DNA of 64,000 nt from NCBI GenBank assembly GCA_033239005.1, contig BSQZ01000069.1, forward strand, positions 317,501-381,500. Direction: 5' to 3'. Shown one piece after another: positions 44,170 through 57,840 of the stretch. The notes below the pieces were generated by a model, which did not search any database, was not told the DNA's origin, and saw nothing but the letters and a program-made list of their open reading frames with translations. A program made the position numbers and the translations under genes. Positions within the stretch are counted from its first letter, which is position 1; the number at the start of each line of letters is the position of its first letter. Source of the DNA: Lamellibrachia satsuma (lineage: Eukaryota; Annelida; Polychaeta; Sabellida; Siboglinidae).

Positions 44170-44545
44170 GATACAAAACATTATTACAGAAATATCCATC
44201 CATGCCTTGGTGTTGCCAGTCAATATACTGATGGCTTCTTGGAATCCAACTCTCGAGATTGCAACATAATACTGGCAATTAGTAATGTGTAGCAACGCTT
44301 TGCCCTTGTGTTACCTAACTTGGGACAATCATAGAAAAGGTGCATGACATTGTGAACAATTGTACGTAATTGTTTGCATAATGCTGCAAATAAATGTATG
44401 TAAACCTACAAAGTGTAATTTGATTGTTCTTACAAAGGGTAATATTGGGGTGAGTTTTGAAAGAAATAGTGTGACATCTTTTTCCTGGGGTCGTAGATGA
44501 ACCCCTGAAAGTTTGGTGTCCGACACGCAAAGTGTCTAGGATTGG
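44170..44545 (-). mobile_element. dispersed SINE-like repeat, copy 2
   Basis: The reverse complement matches 18046-18415 in order: 'cctagacactttg', 'aaactttcaggggttc', 'tcaccccaatattaccctt', 'atgcaaacaatta', 'gactggcaacacc'. Confidence 0.6.
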
Positions 44546-45039
44546 CACAACATACATACATACTCTAGCTGGATTATAGTAGGATTATTTAGAAGATGAC
44601 ATCATAGGAATGATGATGTAACAGATAATAATGAGAGAACTCATAATTTCACCTGACAGTGCTTGCCTGCATCAGCCCCACTTCCAAATACACAGTTGGA
44701 GACCTGCTAACTTACAGACTGACTTTCCCTGTCTAGTTGAATGAATGCATCAGAAAGTGGGTCAAGTAATTATAGGTTAACTTGTCAACCATCAAGTAGG
44801 TGGATAAGTCACCTTGTCAACTCTTGTCAACTGTTTCAAGGTTGTCACTCACCTATGTCAATTACCTGTCAAGGACACATTTTAAGCATGCTAAAAGGCA
44901 TTTTAGAGGGCTTAGAATGCTGTGTCAACAGACACTGCGTTCAGGATACAGGTGTGTCTATCTATTTAAAGGTGACAATAAGGTTTTTAAAGATTTCTTG
45001 ATTTCACCTTGACCTTCAAAGGTACGTCTGATTGTAAAA

Positions 45040-45525
45040 TCTAGGCAGAGTCGACCACCCCAGTAATATACTATTTAGGGGCAGATCGGGTCAACCACCC
45101 CAGTAGTATACTATATAGGGACAGTCAAACCCCACAGTAGTATACTATGTAGGGGCTGAGTTGTCCACCCCAGTAGTATACTATGTAGGGGCAGACTTGA
45201 CCACCCGAGTAGTATACTATGTAAGTGCTGAGTCGAACACCCCAGTAGTATACTATGTAGGGGCAGATTTGACCACCCCAGTACTAAACTATGTAGGGGC
45301 AGATTTGACTACCCCAGTAGATTTGACCACCCCTATGAGGGGGCAGTTTCAACCACCCCAGTAGTATACTATGTAGGGGCAGATTTGACCACCCCAGTAG
45401 TATACCATATAGGGGCAGAGTCAACCACCCCAGTAATACATTATGTAAGGGCAAAGTCAACCACCCCATTAGTATACTATATAGGGGCAGAGTCGACCAC
45501 AAGATATACTATGTAGGGGTGTGGC
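45040..45525. repeat. minisatellite, about 36-bp unit with palindrome
   Basis: About thirteen copies of 'accccagtagtatactatgt' followed by 'aggggcag'. Each good copy holds the 10-base palindrome TAGTATACTA. Copy length varies from 28 to 38. Confidence 0.9.
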
Positions 45526-46016
45526 GTTCCACCGCCTTAAAAACTAATGTGTTGATTCGACCTTTCTGCTACAATTCCGTGTTGGAAGTAAATAACTTCA
45601 GATTTAAAACTGACACGCACTCACTGGTTCCCATGTGTACTCAGTGACCCATCACATGCACATTGGCATCAAGAAGTAATATGCTCCAAATAATTAATAA
45701 TGAATACATTAATCTTGACTAGTGAACAATGTTTTCGTAAATCAATGTGCTCACAACGTCAAGTTTTCATCTCAAAATGTCATAATTTTATATTAATGCA
45801 TGGTTATTGTCAAGTAACTTTAGTGATATATAAGTAAGAATGTATACGAACATGAAATAGATGTTTATTGCTCTGTTTATCACATTTGATAAGGTTCCAA
45901 GTTTGCTCCGAAATAGGTGAGTGTCTTCCCTACGTAAAATCATGTTATATTATATATTAATAACATTTAATAATAATAATGTTTTTATTTCAGACAAAAT
46001 ATATATACCAGGTACA

Positions 46017-46115
46017 ATGTATATATATATATATATATATATACATTAAAAATATATATACACACATTGTGCATTAAAAGTACATGTAGAAAGAATAAAA
46101 AATATATATATACAC
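46017..46115. repeat. microsatellite (TA)n patches
   Basis: Three alternating TA/CA patches. Confidence 0.85.
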
Positions 46116-46119
46116 ACAG

Positions 46120-48240
46120 TCTACACCTGTTCCAACATCTTGACTGCACAAATGCGTTTTTAAGAAACACTATTTTAAAATAAAATTTAACCATTATCTG
46201 TTTAATTTATCAACATGTGTAATACCAAAATATAAAAGACAAGCAAAATAGTTATTTATATTTCGCATATGAAATATAAGTGTCCCACACGTAACGCTAC
46301 ATTACACGTATGCCACCTCATACCTATATATATTACTGTGCTGTATACATATGTGATTAGTAGCAGCTGGTAATTGAATACAATTTGGAAACACGCGTTT
46401 GCTAAGCTTTGCAAAGTGTTTATTATCAAAATATGTGAACTTCTAACAAATCTGGAAGTGTTCTGTAAATTGACTTCCATGTAATTGGAGGTCATTTAGC
46501 AATCAGGATTTGACAATGACACAGTCAACAATATAACCTAGCTACATTTGTTGATCTACATTGTCAGATAATGCTATTTAAAACTATTGAAAAATACTGA
46601 ATAATAAAAGAAAATGTTGAAAAGCTGTATATAGAATAATTTATTTGTTGAAAATAATTACCAGAAATCATAAAACAGAACTGTTCTTCCTCATCATATA
46701 AAATTAAAGATTTTGTTTTTATTGCTTACAGAAGTAGTAAGCGACTAGATGGTGGTGGATCAGTACCATGTTTCAATCCTTATCAGCAATAAGCTTGTGT
46801 CAGTTCACTCAGTCCAGTGATATATATTCCTCAGTGTGCAACATGGAGAAAACATCTGGTATGTTGGGTACTGAGTCCTAACTGCACCTCAACTGATAAT
46901 GACCCAATTGTCATTGATCATTATGCACAGGTCCAAATGGGTAGCCATTATCAAGGGGGGTATCACCTGGGGATTCTGTTGATGTAGTACGCAAACAACT
47001 TCTTCATGTAAAACCAACTGGGGACTGGGGTGTCTTTCTCGTGAAGTATGACTTTCAAACTAACCAATGGCTATGACATCACAACTGCTGTCACCATGCC
47101 TTGATGAGACGCTAGTGGACAGGAACACTGTCTATCAATGTCGTAGTCACGAGATGACCAAAACATATAATTAAATGACTGGATTGGGCAGTCAGAGAGT
47201 ATGTGAATGAGTTCCTCATGGCAGAAGACATGTGAACTCATTAGCCATTACTGTGAAACTAATAATAACAAATTATGAAAACTATTTTACTTGATGGAAG
47301 CATATTTTTTAATAGAGAATGCCATTTTATGAAAGTGACCAGTCTTAGGATTTTGAATATAGTTTTAATGGATTCCTTGTGTCTAAAAACATAGGATTAG
47401 AAAGCTAAATAATGACTGCAGCAATATAATTGATGAAATTATGCCAAAATTATTATTTTCACTCAAAAAAGGAAGAAATCACACAGCTTTTCTACTAAAT
47501 TAAAAAAAACTGTATTTTCTTTCTCCTGACATATTTGGCCATCAAATAAGATGGGAGCCCCTCGGATCTGACAATGTTACAAAATAAGTGACATTTTCTC
47601 CATACCTATATTAAGTTGGTCTTTCATGTCGTGTAGGTGTTTAAAACGCTTCTTGTTTGAAGTTGTTAATATTTGATATGTTAACAATGATTGATGGTAG
47701 TTTACTCCCATCGCAGGTAGTTTAGTAAGCGATAAAATAATTTAGAAAAGTAGTAAATTAGTAAGAAACTTGACTACCAGGTATTTTCTATAAAATATAT
47801 CTGTTACATAAAGTGGCATTTCTACAAATGTTCATCACCTGAAATATTAAAATATATACTTCATACAACATGTAAATATTTCAACAAAAATTATTCCTAA
47901 ATCAGTCTGCTTTGGGCCTGCCATGTTTTTTTCTATTATTTAAAGTTGCTATACCTATTCAGAGTGTTATTTCCTTCACAACCTTCTCAGTCACTACTAC
48001 CACCATGGTCACATGATTACCATAACAGTCTACCACATGACACCGGAGAACAGTACAGTACGTCAGTGAAAAAGTAACCAAATAAATCAGGCATGTTATA
48101 AATTAACACAACATCAAAGAAATGCCACCAGGAAAATATAAAAAGCCAGTACAAAAAAAAATGTAGAAAACAATTAATGACAAAAAATGCAAGACAGTTA
48201 TAACCAAAAACGGGTTAAAGTCAAATAAGTACAAAAGTGC
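46120..48240. other. gene-free sequence
   Basis: No exon or recognised element is seen on either strand. Confidence 0.4.
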
Positions 48241-49545
48241 AATGGCAAATAAACACAAAAGGTCCATAAGAAATACTGTACAAAATATTCAATCAGCTAA
48301 AATCAAATACAAAATGGTCAGCAAGAATGAAGTACAAAAACGTCAGCTAGAATCAAGTACAAAATGGACAGCTAGAATATAGTATAAAGCCTTGTTCTGG
48401 ACACCACACTATAAAAGACTGGACACCAACTATAAAAGACTGGATGCCAACTATAAAAGACTGGGTACCACACTATAAAAGACTGGACACCAACTATAAA
48501 AGACTGGATGCCAACTATAAAAGACTGGGTACCACACTATAAAAGACTGGACACCAACTATAAAAGACTGGATACCACACTATAAAAGACTGGACACCAC
48601 ACTATAAAAGACTGGACACCACATTATAAGACTGGACACCACACTATAAAAGAACACACTTTACCTTTCCCTTTAAATTATAAAATGGTCAGATAGGATA
48701 TAGTACACAATGATCAGCTAGAATGAATTACAAAATGGTCAACTAGAACAAAGTACTACATGGTCAGCTAAAATAAAGTACACTATAGTCAGCTAGAATA
48801 AAGTACAAAATGGTAAACCAGAATTGAAGTACAACATGATCACTTAATCAACAAGAATCAAGTTCAAAATAATCACCAAAATCAAGTACAAAAATGTCCA
48901 AAATCAAGTACAAAAGTTCAGGTAGAATCAAGTACAAAATAGTTATAAAAAATCAAGTATAAAATGGTCATCCAAATTAAAGTATAAAGTAGTCATCTAA
49001 AATAAACAAATGGTCATCTAAGATAAATTACAGAAATCCAAAATCAAATACAAAGTTTGAATTAAAAAGTCAGTCAGAATCAAGTACAAAATGGTCATAC
49101 AAAATCAAATATAAGATGGTCATCCAACAACAAATAGGAAATGTTCAGCTAGAATCAAGTACAAAATGGTCATCCAAAATCAAATATAAAATGGTCACCC
49201 AACAACAAATAAGAAATGTTCAGCTAGAATCAAGTACAAAATGGTAAGTTACAATTAACAAAATGGTAATACAAAATCAAGTACAAAATGTCATCCAAAA
49301 TCAAGTACAAAAGTGTCATCAAAAATGGTTAGCTAGAATTAAGGACAGGATGGTGAGTTAATTAATTAGAATTATGTACAAAATAGTCCTCCAAAATCCA
49401 ATCCAATCAACAATCAAGACATTGTACGAAATGTTCACGTAAAATCAAGTACAAAATGGTCATCCAAAATCAAGTACAGAATGGCCACGTAAAATCAAGT
49501 ACAAAAAGGTTATCCAAAATCAAGTACAGAATGGTGACTGACACG
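48240..49545. repeat. degenerate minisatellite cluster, 1.3 kb
   Basis: Dozens of diverged units of 20-40 bp with 'aatcaagtacaaaatggtca' as core, interrupted at 48395-48660 by about a dozen copies of a 20-21-bp unit with 'ctataaaagactggacacca'. It reads as an old array with a younger array nested inside. Confidence 0.85.
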
Positions 49546-49575
49546 CTATTATTACCAGAGCTAATCCAGTCATTT

Positions 49576-49800
49576 CTAAAGCACAGCCAAGGCCAACCAC
49601 AACCACAGAGTAGTCCCGTATAGGGTTACAGGGAAGGGCCTTGAAGGAGATCTAGACCACAGATAGCAACCAACCAACTCTAATGCGGCCATCAAAAAAG
49701 CATCATTGCCACAGAAATAACAGAGGACTCCCATTCTTGCATTCCCCCACGTAACTAACACGATTCCTGTGAGGTTTACAACCAGGCCACAAACAGCTGT
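49576..49800 (-). other. hydrophobic open segment, not assigned
   Basis: A minus-strand open segment from about 49800 to 49576 follows a possible acceptor ('ctgtataacag') and encodes two hydrophobic stretches ('GLVVNLTGIVLVTWG', 'GTTLWLWLALAVL'). No family is recognised and no partner exon was found. Confidence 0.15.
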
Positions 49801-49829
49801 CTGTTATACAGACAGTGCTGCCAACAATG

Positions 49830-52675
49830 TGGCTGGACTTATCTCAACTGATTTAGTACAGGAATGTCACTAGGTCACCCTGACAATTGTTGACTCAACA
49901 TATCCCAAACAGCCCCCCCCAGAGCTAAGGAAGGAATTTAGTTTTTACATTAAAAATAGTGTGTTAAAAATAGATACTCCCTTCTGTTTAAGGGCTAAAG
50001 CTGGATCTATTTTACATATAAAAAGATTGATTTTCTTCAACATATCATTAAACTCAAAAAGGGATACACTTAGGATTAAAAAATACACATTTGCTGTGTT
50101 TACAATCATTAAAATGTGGTTGTAGGTTATATCAAATACGATTACATCATGAAATAATAATGGAACAAAATAGTGTGATTGCTATTTATCTTTGTTTCAG
50201 TTTAACCAATAAATCAATCAGTCAATAAATTTATTTTCTAACAACAAATAAAAATTATACTTAATTTTTAATTACACAAGAATCACGCTCTCAACAGTCA
50301 GTCAGTAACAAGTACAACATTATCAATCAATGCAATGTTTTCCAACAACAATGCAAAAGCTATAAATATACAAGTACAGTCAAACTAAATCTACCACTCA
50401 GTGGATGGCCATAAACTGGCCTCTTAATACAGGTGCTCGCTTGATACCAGTTATATTTTAAAACAGATGTACTTTGGGAGGAGCTGACTGTGGCCGCTAA
50501 TGACAGGTGGTCTCTTAATAACAGGTGGTCTCTTAATAACAGGTGGTCGCTTGAGCAGGTTTTAATGTTGTATCAGTCGTTGTACTTGAATAATTATAGT
50601 TTTTATACTGTATTGATAAAATACTCATAGTTCAAGTGTTTTAGCCAACAATCTATGTATAATAATGTTTGAACAGTAAAAATAGTAACTAATACTTGTA
50701 CTATGATAATTGTTGTACCAAATGGAGTTTTAACTGAAGGCTTTGACTGTACACTATTTACCATCATCTAGTTTTTGAGCTGTGGCTGTTTGCAATTTAG
50801 GACTTCTAATCTACACAATTTTGTGGTGGCATTTTATAATTAAATATAATAATTATTATTCATATTTCACAGGTTAATATCTCATGAACTAATCAAATTA
50901 TATCAATAACACCTAATTGTGAAATCGTTCTCTGCAATGTTTAGAAGCATAACCGTAATTAGAACATGCATACATTTGATGGTTTATGTTAATGCGTAGT
51001 AAACTGCTAACAACCAAGATTTATTCAATAATTCAATCGATCACCTGTGAAAGGGGGTTTCAAGCAACAATTGCAAGTTAAATACATATTTCTTAGTTCA
51101 ATAAAGTTTATTAATTGTATTCCTGCGTCCAATTGTGCACATGTGAGCAGTGTAACGTGTCTAGTTATCTTAACTACTAATCTATAAACGGGCAATGTTG
51201 CTACATCACATAATTATTTTAAACAGTTTAATCAATTCCCTAGCAAAACATTTTATGTTAAGACAAAAATTATTGTTGTATCAGTTTTGTTAGGCATAAA
51301 CCAGTCATATTCAATAAATAACTAACTCCCAATATCCTTCAAGGTTCACTAAAAATAAACTGGGCTCTCATTATGGGATTTATATTTTTTGGACATCTGA
51401 CATGTTATGTAGAGTGTTTGCCCTGGTATGTGACAAGGGAGATGGGTTACTTTGCCGTTTTTTACCACCTCACCAATTTTAAAAGATAGCACATAAAAGA
51501 TAACACATAAAAGCACACAAAGATACACTTATTTCCAATGTGGTTTCAAAAAGACACAGTTAAGACACCCTTCAAATTCACCTTTTGATATCGTGTAGAC
51601 ATAAAGCTGCCTAGGCAATTCACCTTTTGATACCCAGGGTACCATTTCACTAACATTCTTATGAGCTCATACGCACGATTTCGTTATAAAAATGCTCTTA
51701 AAAATGCTCCTAACTTACAACGAGGTTAGACCACTCATAAAGTAAAACATATCCACCATAAAAAGTTAATTTATTTACCTTATCTTGATTCCACTTTTAC
51801 GTAGAGATCCAGTTTTTCACAGTCAAATAAGTTTTTCAAAATGTGAGCAATGGATAGTTCGTAAATTATGGATTTGTCTACAGCATCTGTTTTACAGCAC
51901 TGATGTTGACAAGTCATTGTGTGCGCTGTTTTATGGCATTGTGAAGGTCAAGGTTGTGCACAACAACAAAAAATTTCCTATTCAATTTTTAGCACATTTT
52001 AAGCTGTTTCTAGCCACAATATGTACACCCTTAACCTTCATACGGCTCCCTGCAAGCTTTTTATTGAAAACTGTCAAAACTTCACTTGTCACCCGTGTGT
52101 CACAGAAACAGTGTCTTCTGTGACACTGTGTCTTCTTTTAAAATAAAAAAATGTTTCTTCACCCAGTCAGCAAATCAGTCAAATGTAGTTCAAAAGTGTT
52201 TGGAGCATATTATCAGCCACTTTTGGACAACTTTTCTATTAATTTTGCCCAATTGTGCACACTTTGGAGCTTATGATGGAAATTTTTATCATTAGCTTAT
52301 GATGGATTTTATGAGCATCTTAGTGAAACATATTTTGAAAACGCTCTTAAAAATCTATGATGGATTCTGTGATATGATGGATTTTCCTTATGAGATCTTT
52401 GCTTACTGAGATGCTCCCCTGTAGACATAAAACTGCCTAGCCAGCTCACCTTTTGATATCGTGTAGACATAAAGCTGTCTAGCCAATTCGATTTTCTGCT
52501 CTTCCCATTTCAGAATAATTTTTCAAAAAAAATCTAGGCTATATAATTAATAATTATTGACTATGACAGGCCAGTGCGGTTGTGTAAATATGTTTTGATG
52601 AAATCACCAGACAAATAATTCAATTAATTGTGGTCTGACTCAGCTAACAAACAAAGGGAAAATTGTAGCTATGTG
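49830..52675. other. gene-free sequence
   Basis: Only small duplications are seen (for example 'aggtggtctcttaataac' at about 50508 and 50526; 'caccttttgatatcgtgtag' at about 51580 and 52448). No exon is supported. Confidence 0.4.
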
Positions 52676-52684
52676 GAACAGTGG

Positions 52685-53255
52685 TTATGTGACATGTGTA
52701 GCCACTAGCCTGTGGCTACCAGGTATGTGACATGGGTAGCCTCTAGCCTGTAGCTACTGGGTATGTGACATGTGTAGCCACTAGCCTGTGGCTACCAGGT
52801 ATGTGACATTTGTAGCCTCTAGCCTGTGGCTACTGGGTATGTGACATGTGCAGCCACTAGCCTGTGGCTACCGGGTATGTGACATGTGTAGCCACTAGCC
52901 TGTGGCTACCAGGTATGTGACATGTGTAGCCACTAGCCTGTGGCTACCAGGTATGTGACATGTATAACCACTAGACTGTGGCTACCGGGTATGTAACATG
53001 TGTAGCCACTAGCCTGTGGCTACCGGGTATGTGACATGTGTAGCCACTAGCCTGTGGCTACCGGGTATGTGACATATGTAGCCACTAGCCTGTGGCTACC
53101 GGGTATGTGACATGTGTAGCCACTAGCCTGTGGCTACCGTGTATGTGACATGTGTAGCCACTAGCCTGTGGCTACCGGATATGTGACATGTGTAGCCACT
53201 AGCCTGTGGCTACCGGGTATGTGACATGTGTAGCCACTAGCCTGCCGCTAGATAT
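52685..53255. repeat. 38-bp minisatellite with hairpin unit
   Basis: About fifteen copies of a 38-bp unit with 'tagccactagcctgtggcta'. Each copy holds an inverted repeat TAGCCAC/GTGGCTA with a six-base loop. Divergence is low. Confidence 0.95.
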
Positions 53256-53264
53256 CCTATAACA

Positions 53265-54385
53265 TGAAGCGAAAATCACACTTTCACAAGTTACCAGATT
53301 TAATTATGAAAGTCAATACTGTTATGAGTAAAAAATATGTACTCTTTTTTAAACGGCACATATTATCTAAATTATTCATGCACTGTAGATGTGAACATTA
53401 ATGAATTCAACCTGAATAGAAGAGACAGCTTTAGACGGAGGTACAACAATTTTCATTGGTCTACTATTTGGTCTACACGGACTTGGTTAAAATCAACATC
53501 CATAAAACATGTTAAAATCATGACCTTTCATCTTCACGTTCACCTTGACCTTTCACCTCTTAATATTTTCGAAAAATACACAATTTGTCAACGAATTAAA
53601 ATATGCTAGTTTTACAACATAATAATGTTGAGACAAGTGCAATCAAAGACAGACCCATAAATATTCTAATTTGAAGGTGAAATATAACATTTTCCATTGA
53701 ATGATTTATACAGTTTCTGATAGTAAATATACTACGGCAATAAAGATGCTCTTTGAGATTGAAAAAAATCAGAGAATTTGGGCATTTTAATAAAACAAAA
53801 CCCTCAACTAACCGTGTATCAATCAACCAGTGAAACTCACTGTGGGTCATTCCATGTGAAATCAACCATTGGTAAAAAAAAATTAAGTTCACAGGTTTAT
53901 TAGGCAATAATACTGACTGGGTTTGAAGCCAAGAGACTCATGGTAGGCAAACTAGGATACAACCTCAAAACACAACTGCCAAGTAAACCAATCTGGGCAT
54001 AACACAGTAGACAAAATGGGTGTACACCAAGGAATATACACAAAACCCCTCGGGACGTATATTGACGTGAACATTGTTAATGTACTGGTATGAATTATTT
54101 GTGGTTAAATTTTATGAGTAGAATTGCTTTGAAATAGCTTAGTAGATTGGAGAGACTTATTAGGATTTCGAATGGTTGTGGCCTTTGTTTATAGTTGAAC
54201 TGTACTCCGTGTAATTAAACATTAATTAATGAACCAAGCAAACATTACATTATATTTATAAGGAACAATAATATTTATCTAGCTAATTGTATATGAAATC
54301 ATGAAGTCACGATTCAACAAAATGTAAAAACATCCCCAAGTTCATTATATTTGTTTATCAATCATATTAATCGTACACACAATCA
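53265..54385. other. gene-free sequence
   Basis: No supported feature. Confidence 0.4.
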
Positions 54386-54399
54386 GCAACACACTAGTG

Positions 54400-54650
54400 C
54401 CCTGCGCGGGCCTAGAATTTGATTAGAATTTGGTCCCAAGCCCGGCCCGCAATAAGCAGTTAGAATCCAGGCCCGGCCCAGGCCCACAATAATTTTTCAA
54501 GCCCGGCCTAGAATTTAGGGACAGGCCCGGCCCAGACCATGAATGTTTGGCCCAGGCCCAGCCCGGCCCACAGTTTCAGGCTCAGGCCCTGCCCATACCC
54601 GCGGGCCAAAGATGGGTAAGCGCGCGGCCCGCTAAGTTTAGAGAAGATAA
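54400..54650. repeat. GCCCGGCCC-rich cluster
   Basis: Repeated 'gcccggccca' words, GC-rich in an AT-rich region. Probably one end of a DNA transposon, but the other end is not defined. Confidence 0.45.
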
Positions 54651-55857
54651 ACCTATAATCTTATAACAAAGACGAAAAACAAATAAACTGTAAAACAGAC
54701 TTATTGTTTTATTAAGTAAAAAAATATTTAACACACGCTACATAATTAACAAATGGTTCTGCATAATATAAATATAATTGTAGTTATAATTTAAATGGTG
54801 TAATTGTAATTGATTTGAAAATTGTAGAAGCGTAATTGTAATTGAACTGAAAAATTGAAAGTAATAGTAATTGATTTGATTTTTTTAATTGGACCCAGCC
54901 CAGACACCCGGTGAAAAAGTTATTTCAGCAGCCTGTATTTCGTTGTTGTTACAGTACAACGTCCAAATTGCTACCATCTATTGTCAATAGATGTCAAATA
55001 TTACTGACAATAATCTGTTAGTTTAGTAGATTTCTACTTACTATATTTTCGGAATAATTCATCCTTAAATTAAAACTTCTTATATATTTTACGAATGTCG
55101 GTACCCAAACTGAGAATGTGGGACAAGTCCTATGACCACATTTTTTTAAACTGTGCATAGTCCTTTATTAGGTACAAACAACATATATTAAAAATTTTTT
55201 ATGGTGTTCTGCCACATTAGTTTTGGATACTTTTTCAGATTTGGGAGAAACGCCATTAGGCAGAACAGTGATTTTCAGCTTCAATATAAACTAAATGAAA
55301 CAGATAAACCTAGCGCCACTGCACCTCACAGTAATTACAGAAAAAATTGTGTCTTGTCTCCTAGGTGATCATGTGCCCAGGTGGAAAACACAACATAAAC
55401 TAGTTGTTTTTACCAACTGTTGGAAGACTCAGTCTAATTATAGCTTATTGATCACAACGTCATTATCATCATTATCTGGACAACTTTAGAAAAACACTGA
55501 TCTTCTGCAAATAAATCACTGATACATGTTGTTTAGCAGTTCACAGTCCAAAACATTGCTATTTAAAGGGACCGTACAATGGCAAACTGATACAGAGCAA
55601 GTTGGGGGTTTGTACAATTAAATACCCAAATTCTTTTAATTTTTCAGTCTCAAATTACACTTAATTTAACAATATATTTCATGTTTTAATTTTTATTTCT
55701 TTAACATATTTACTGTTTAATTGCTAGTTTAGCTAGCTGAATATTTTAATTAATTATGTGAATATTATCTCTAACCAAGTGAGATGTTATAATTAGTAAT
55801 ATGTCCAGCGTTAAATCAGTAAACTTACCTCCATGGTTTTCACCGGAATAAAAATTT

Positions 55858-56345
55858 TGCTAGGGGGCCAACTCAAAATGTTGATGTTTAATACTAAACA
55901 AAACTGATTTCACTGTGTTAGTAGCTAGCCCCTTAATTAAAAAAAAAATGTGCCACTAAGCGTCAGGGGCTATCCCTGAACATCAATATTTGACACTAAA
56001 TGAAACGGCGTAATTTAACTGTTTTGTTTAGATGCAAAATGTATCAATAAGATGCCCTTGGATGAAAATATGTTTGTCCGCAAATCACACAGAATATTTC
56101 AACAGATTGTTCACATTTTTGTCTGAATAAATTTTTTTAAAGGGCCAGCTCAAAAGACTGATGTCTGATACTAAACGAGATTGGTTTCATTGTGAGGGGT
56201 GGGGCAGCTTGGTATTGCAAATCAAAGTAGTTTTTCCTAGACATAAAATTTAATGTTCCCCTAAAGATTCTTGGATGGGAAAATGCTAAAAGTAATCGTG
56301 CAAATATGTGGTGAGGGGTCAGGGATTTCAAATTGCCAAGATGTA
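55858..56345. repeat. degenerate repeat related to the family at 33785 and 57130
   Basis: Blocks such as 'gccaactcaaaatgttgatg' and 'gccagctcaaaagactgatg', each followed by 'tactaaac' and 'tttcattgtg'-like text, recur two to three times. Confidence 0.4.
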
Positions 56346-56809
56346 ACTTATTCACCCAGCAAGGTTCGAAGGTTTAAAATGTTGACCCTTTGGCTTTGAG
56401 TTGTTGGCATATGAAGAAGATGTGAAGAAATGTAGGTATTTTGGTGGTGACATTCCCGAAACACTGGTAGGCAAAATCTGCTAATTTTGAGGAAAAGTAT
56501 GTTTGCAACATGATTAAAAGAGCTGTAGGTATGTGGTCTTGACTAAACTTGTTCAGCTCACTGGTAACATAGTGTCAGTCGACAGCATGAAATTTTAGAA
56601 TTTTATATCATATTTTCTTACAATCATTCAAACCGTTAACACAGCCACCAATGGGAAGATCAACTGTGGTCTGACAGTGTCTAGATCACCATACCTGTGG
56701 ACCGGTACTTTTAGATAAATGACACAATTCTAAGCAACCTTCACGTATACACCGATTATTTATAATTATGGTCCTTTTTATGGCAGCACATTTGATTGAC
56801 AAGCTTTCA

Positions 56810-57080
56810 TTATTTATGTATATACCCAACCCTTTAATGCTTCATAGCGGTAGTCTAGGTTAACCGAGTTCTGAGAATTACACAGGTCGCGCTGGTTAAC
56901 ATGTCAGCCCCAAGTTAAACAACGATTTGACTGGAATATCCCACTTATAGAATAAATTCTGAGAAAGGCTCTAGTGTGATATTCTTGATTGTAGTTGCAA
57001 ATGATAATTTTTATTAACTCTTTTAGGTACATAACCCCAAAACTACTATTTTTGTTTTGCTTTAAGACATATACATGAAG
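56810..57080 (+). repeat. dispersed element, copy 1
   Basis: Shares about 250 bases in the same orientation with 61489-61760, including 'gtcgcgctggttaacatgt'-type text and 'gatattcttgattgtagttg'. Confidence 0.65.
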
Positions 57081-57129
57081 GAATATTATCTTTAATAAAT
57101 GTATTCATTTGTGACATTCAAAAGTAGAT

Positions 57130-57545
57130 ATTTCACAACATTTCTAGTAACCGTTTGTCCATCAATATTTGACATTTATAAGGGATGATCACAACACAGA
57201 CACATTGGTCTCACTGTTGGAGGGGTGCCTACCGTGCCTTAATTTACCAGCTGTTCTGCTTAGCATTGTGCATACATCAATGGATTTCCCCAAATTGTCG
57301 TTTATTTTCCGATCACCGTTCACACGGGTGGTGATTCATAGAGCATGCAGACAGCATTGTATTACGACGGCTGAATATAAATAGTGTTTGATGCTTATGG
57401 TATGAAGAATAAGGACATTTTCACAGGCTACTACCGGTTAATGTGATTCAAAGTATTGTGTAGAGGGGGTCAAATGAAATTGGTTTCATGTAGAGTCGTA
57501 CATTAATCAGTGCTTTCAGATAACCCCTATATTATTTTGTAAAAC
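57130..57545 (+). repeat. dispersed repeat, copy of 33785-34085
   Basis: Shares 'aaggacattttcac', 'gtgattcaaag' and 'gaaattggtttc' blocks in order with 33785-34085. Confidence 0.5.
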
Positions 57546-57654
57546 ATAATTTTTTCCAAAATATCAAATTGATATTTAAATCATTTCCTCCATTGATTCA
57601 ATGAAGGAAATGATTTAATGCATAATTGACAGAGGTGTGTGATTTACTAATCTA

Positions 57655-57840
57655 AAGTGTTGGCCTATGTGAGTAACTAAAACATAACCATTTGTAACTA
57701 CAATTAAGACTATCATGCGTATGTCATGAGTGTCGTAGCCTGGCAATATTCACTCACAAAATAAAAATCTATTTGTAAACACATAATCCGAAAACCACCA
57801 GCATGATATCCTTGATTACATTTGCAAATTATTAGTTTTT
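57655..57840. mobile_element. short MITE with inverted ends
   Basis: The left end 'tttgtaactacaattaaga' and right end 'ccttgattacatttgcaaa' are imperfect inverted repeats and match the ends of 61225-61760. Confidence 0.5.

Noticed and set aside
49576..49800. Terminal exon of a membrane protein on the minus strand
   Set aside because: The segment is hydrophobic after a possible acceptor, but no partner exon or family was found, so it is listed only as unassigned.
52685..53255. CRISPR-like array
   Set aside because: Repeats are contiguous with no unique spacers and the genome is eukaryotic, so it is a minisatellite. The same applies to the other arrays.
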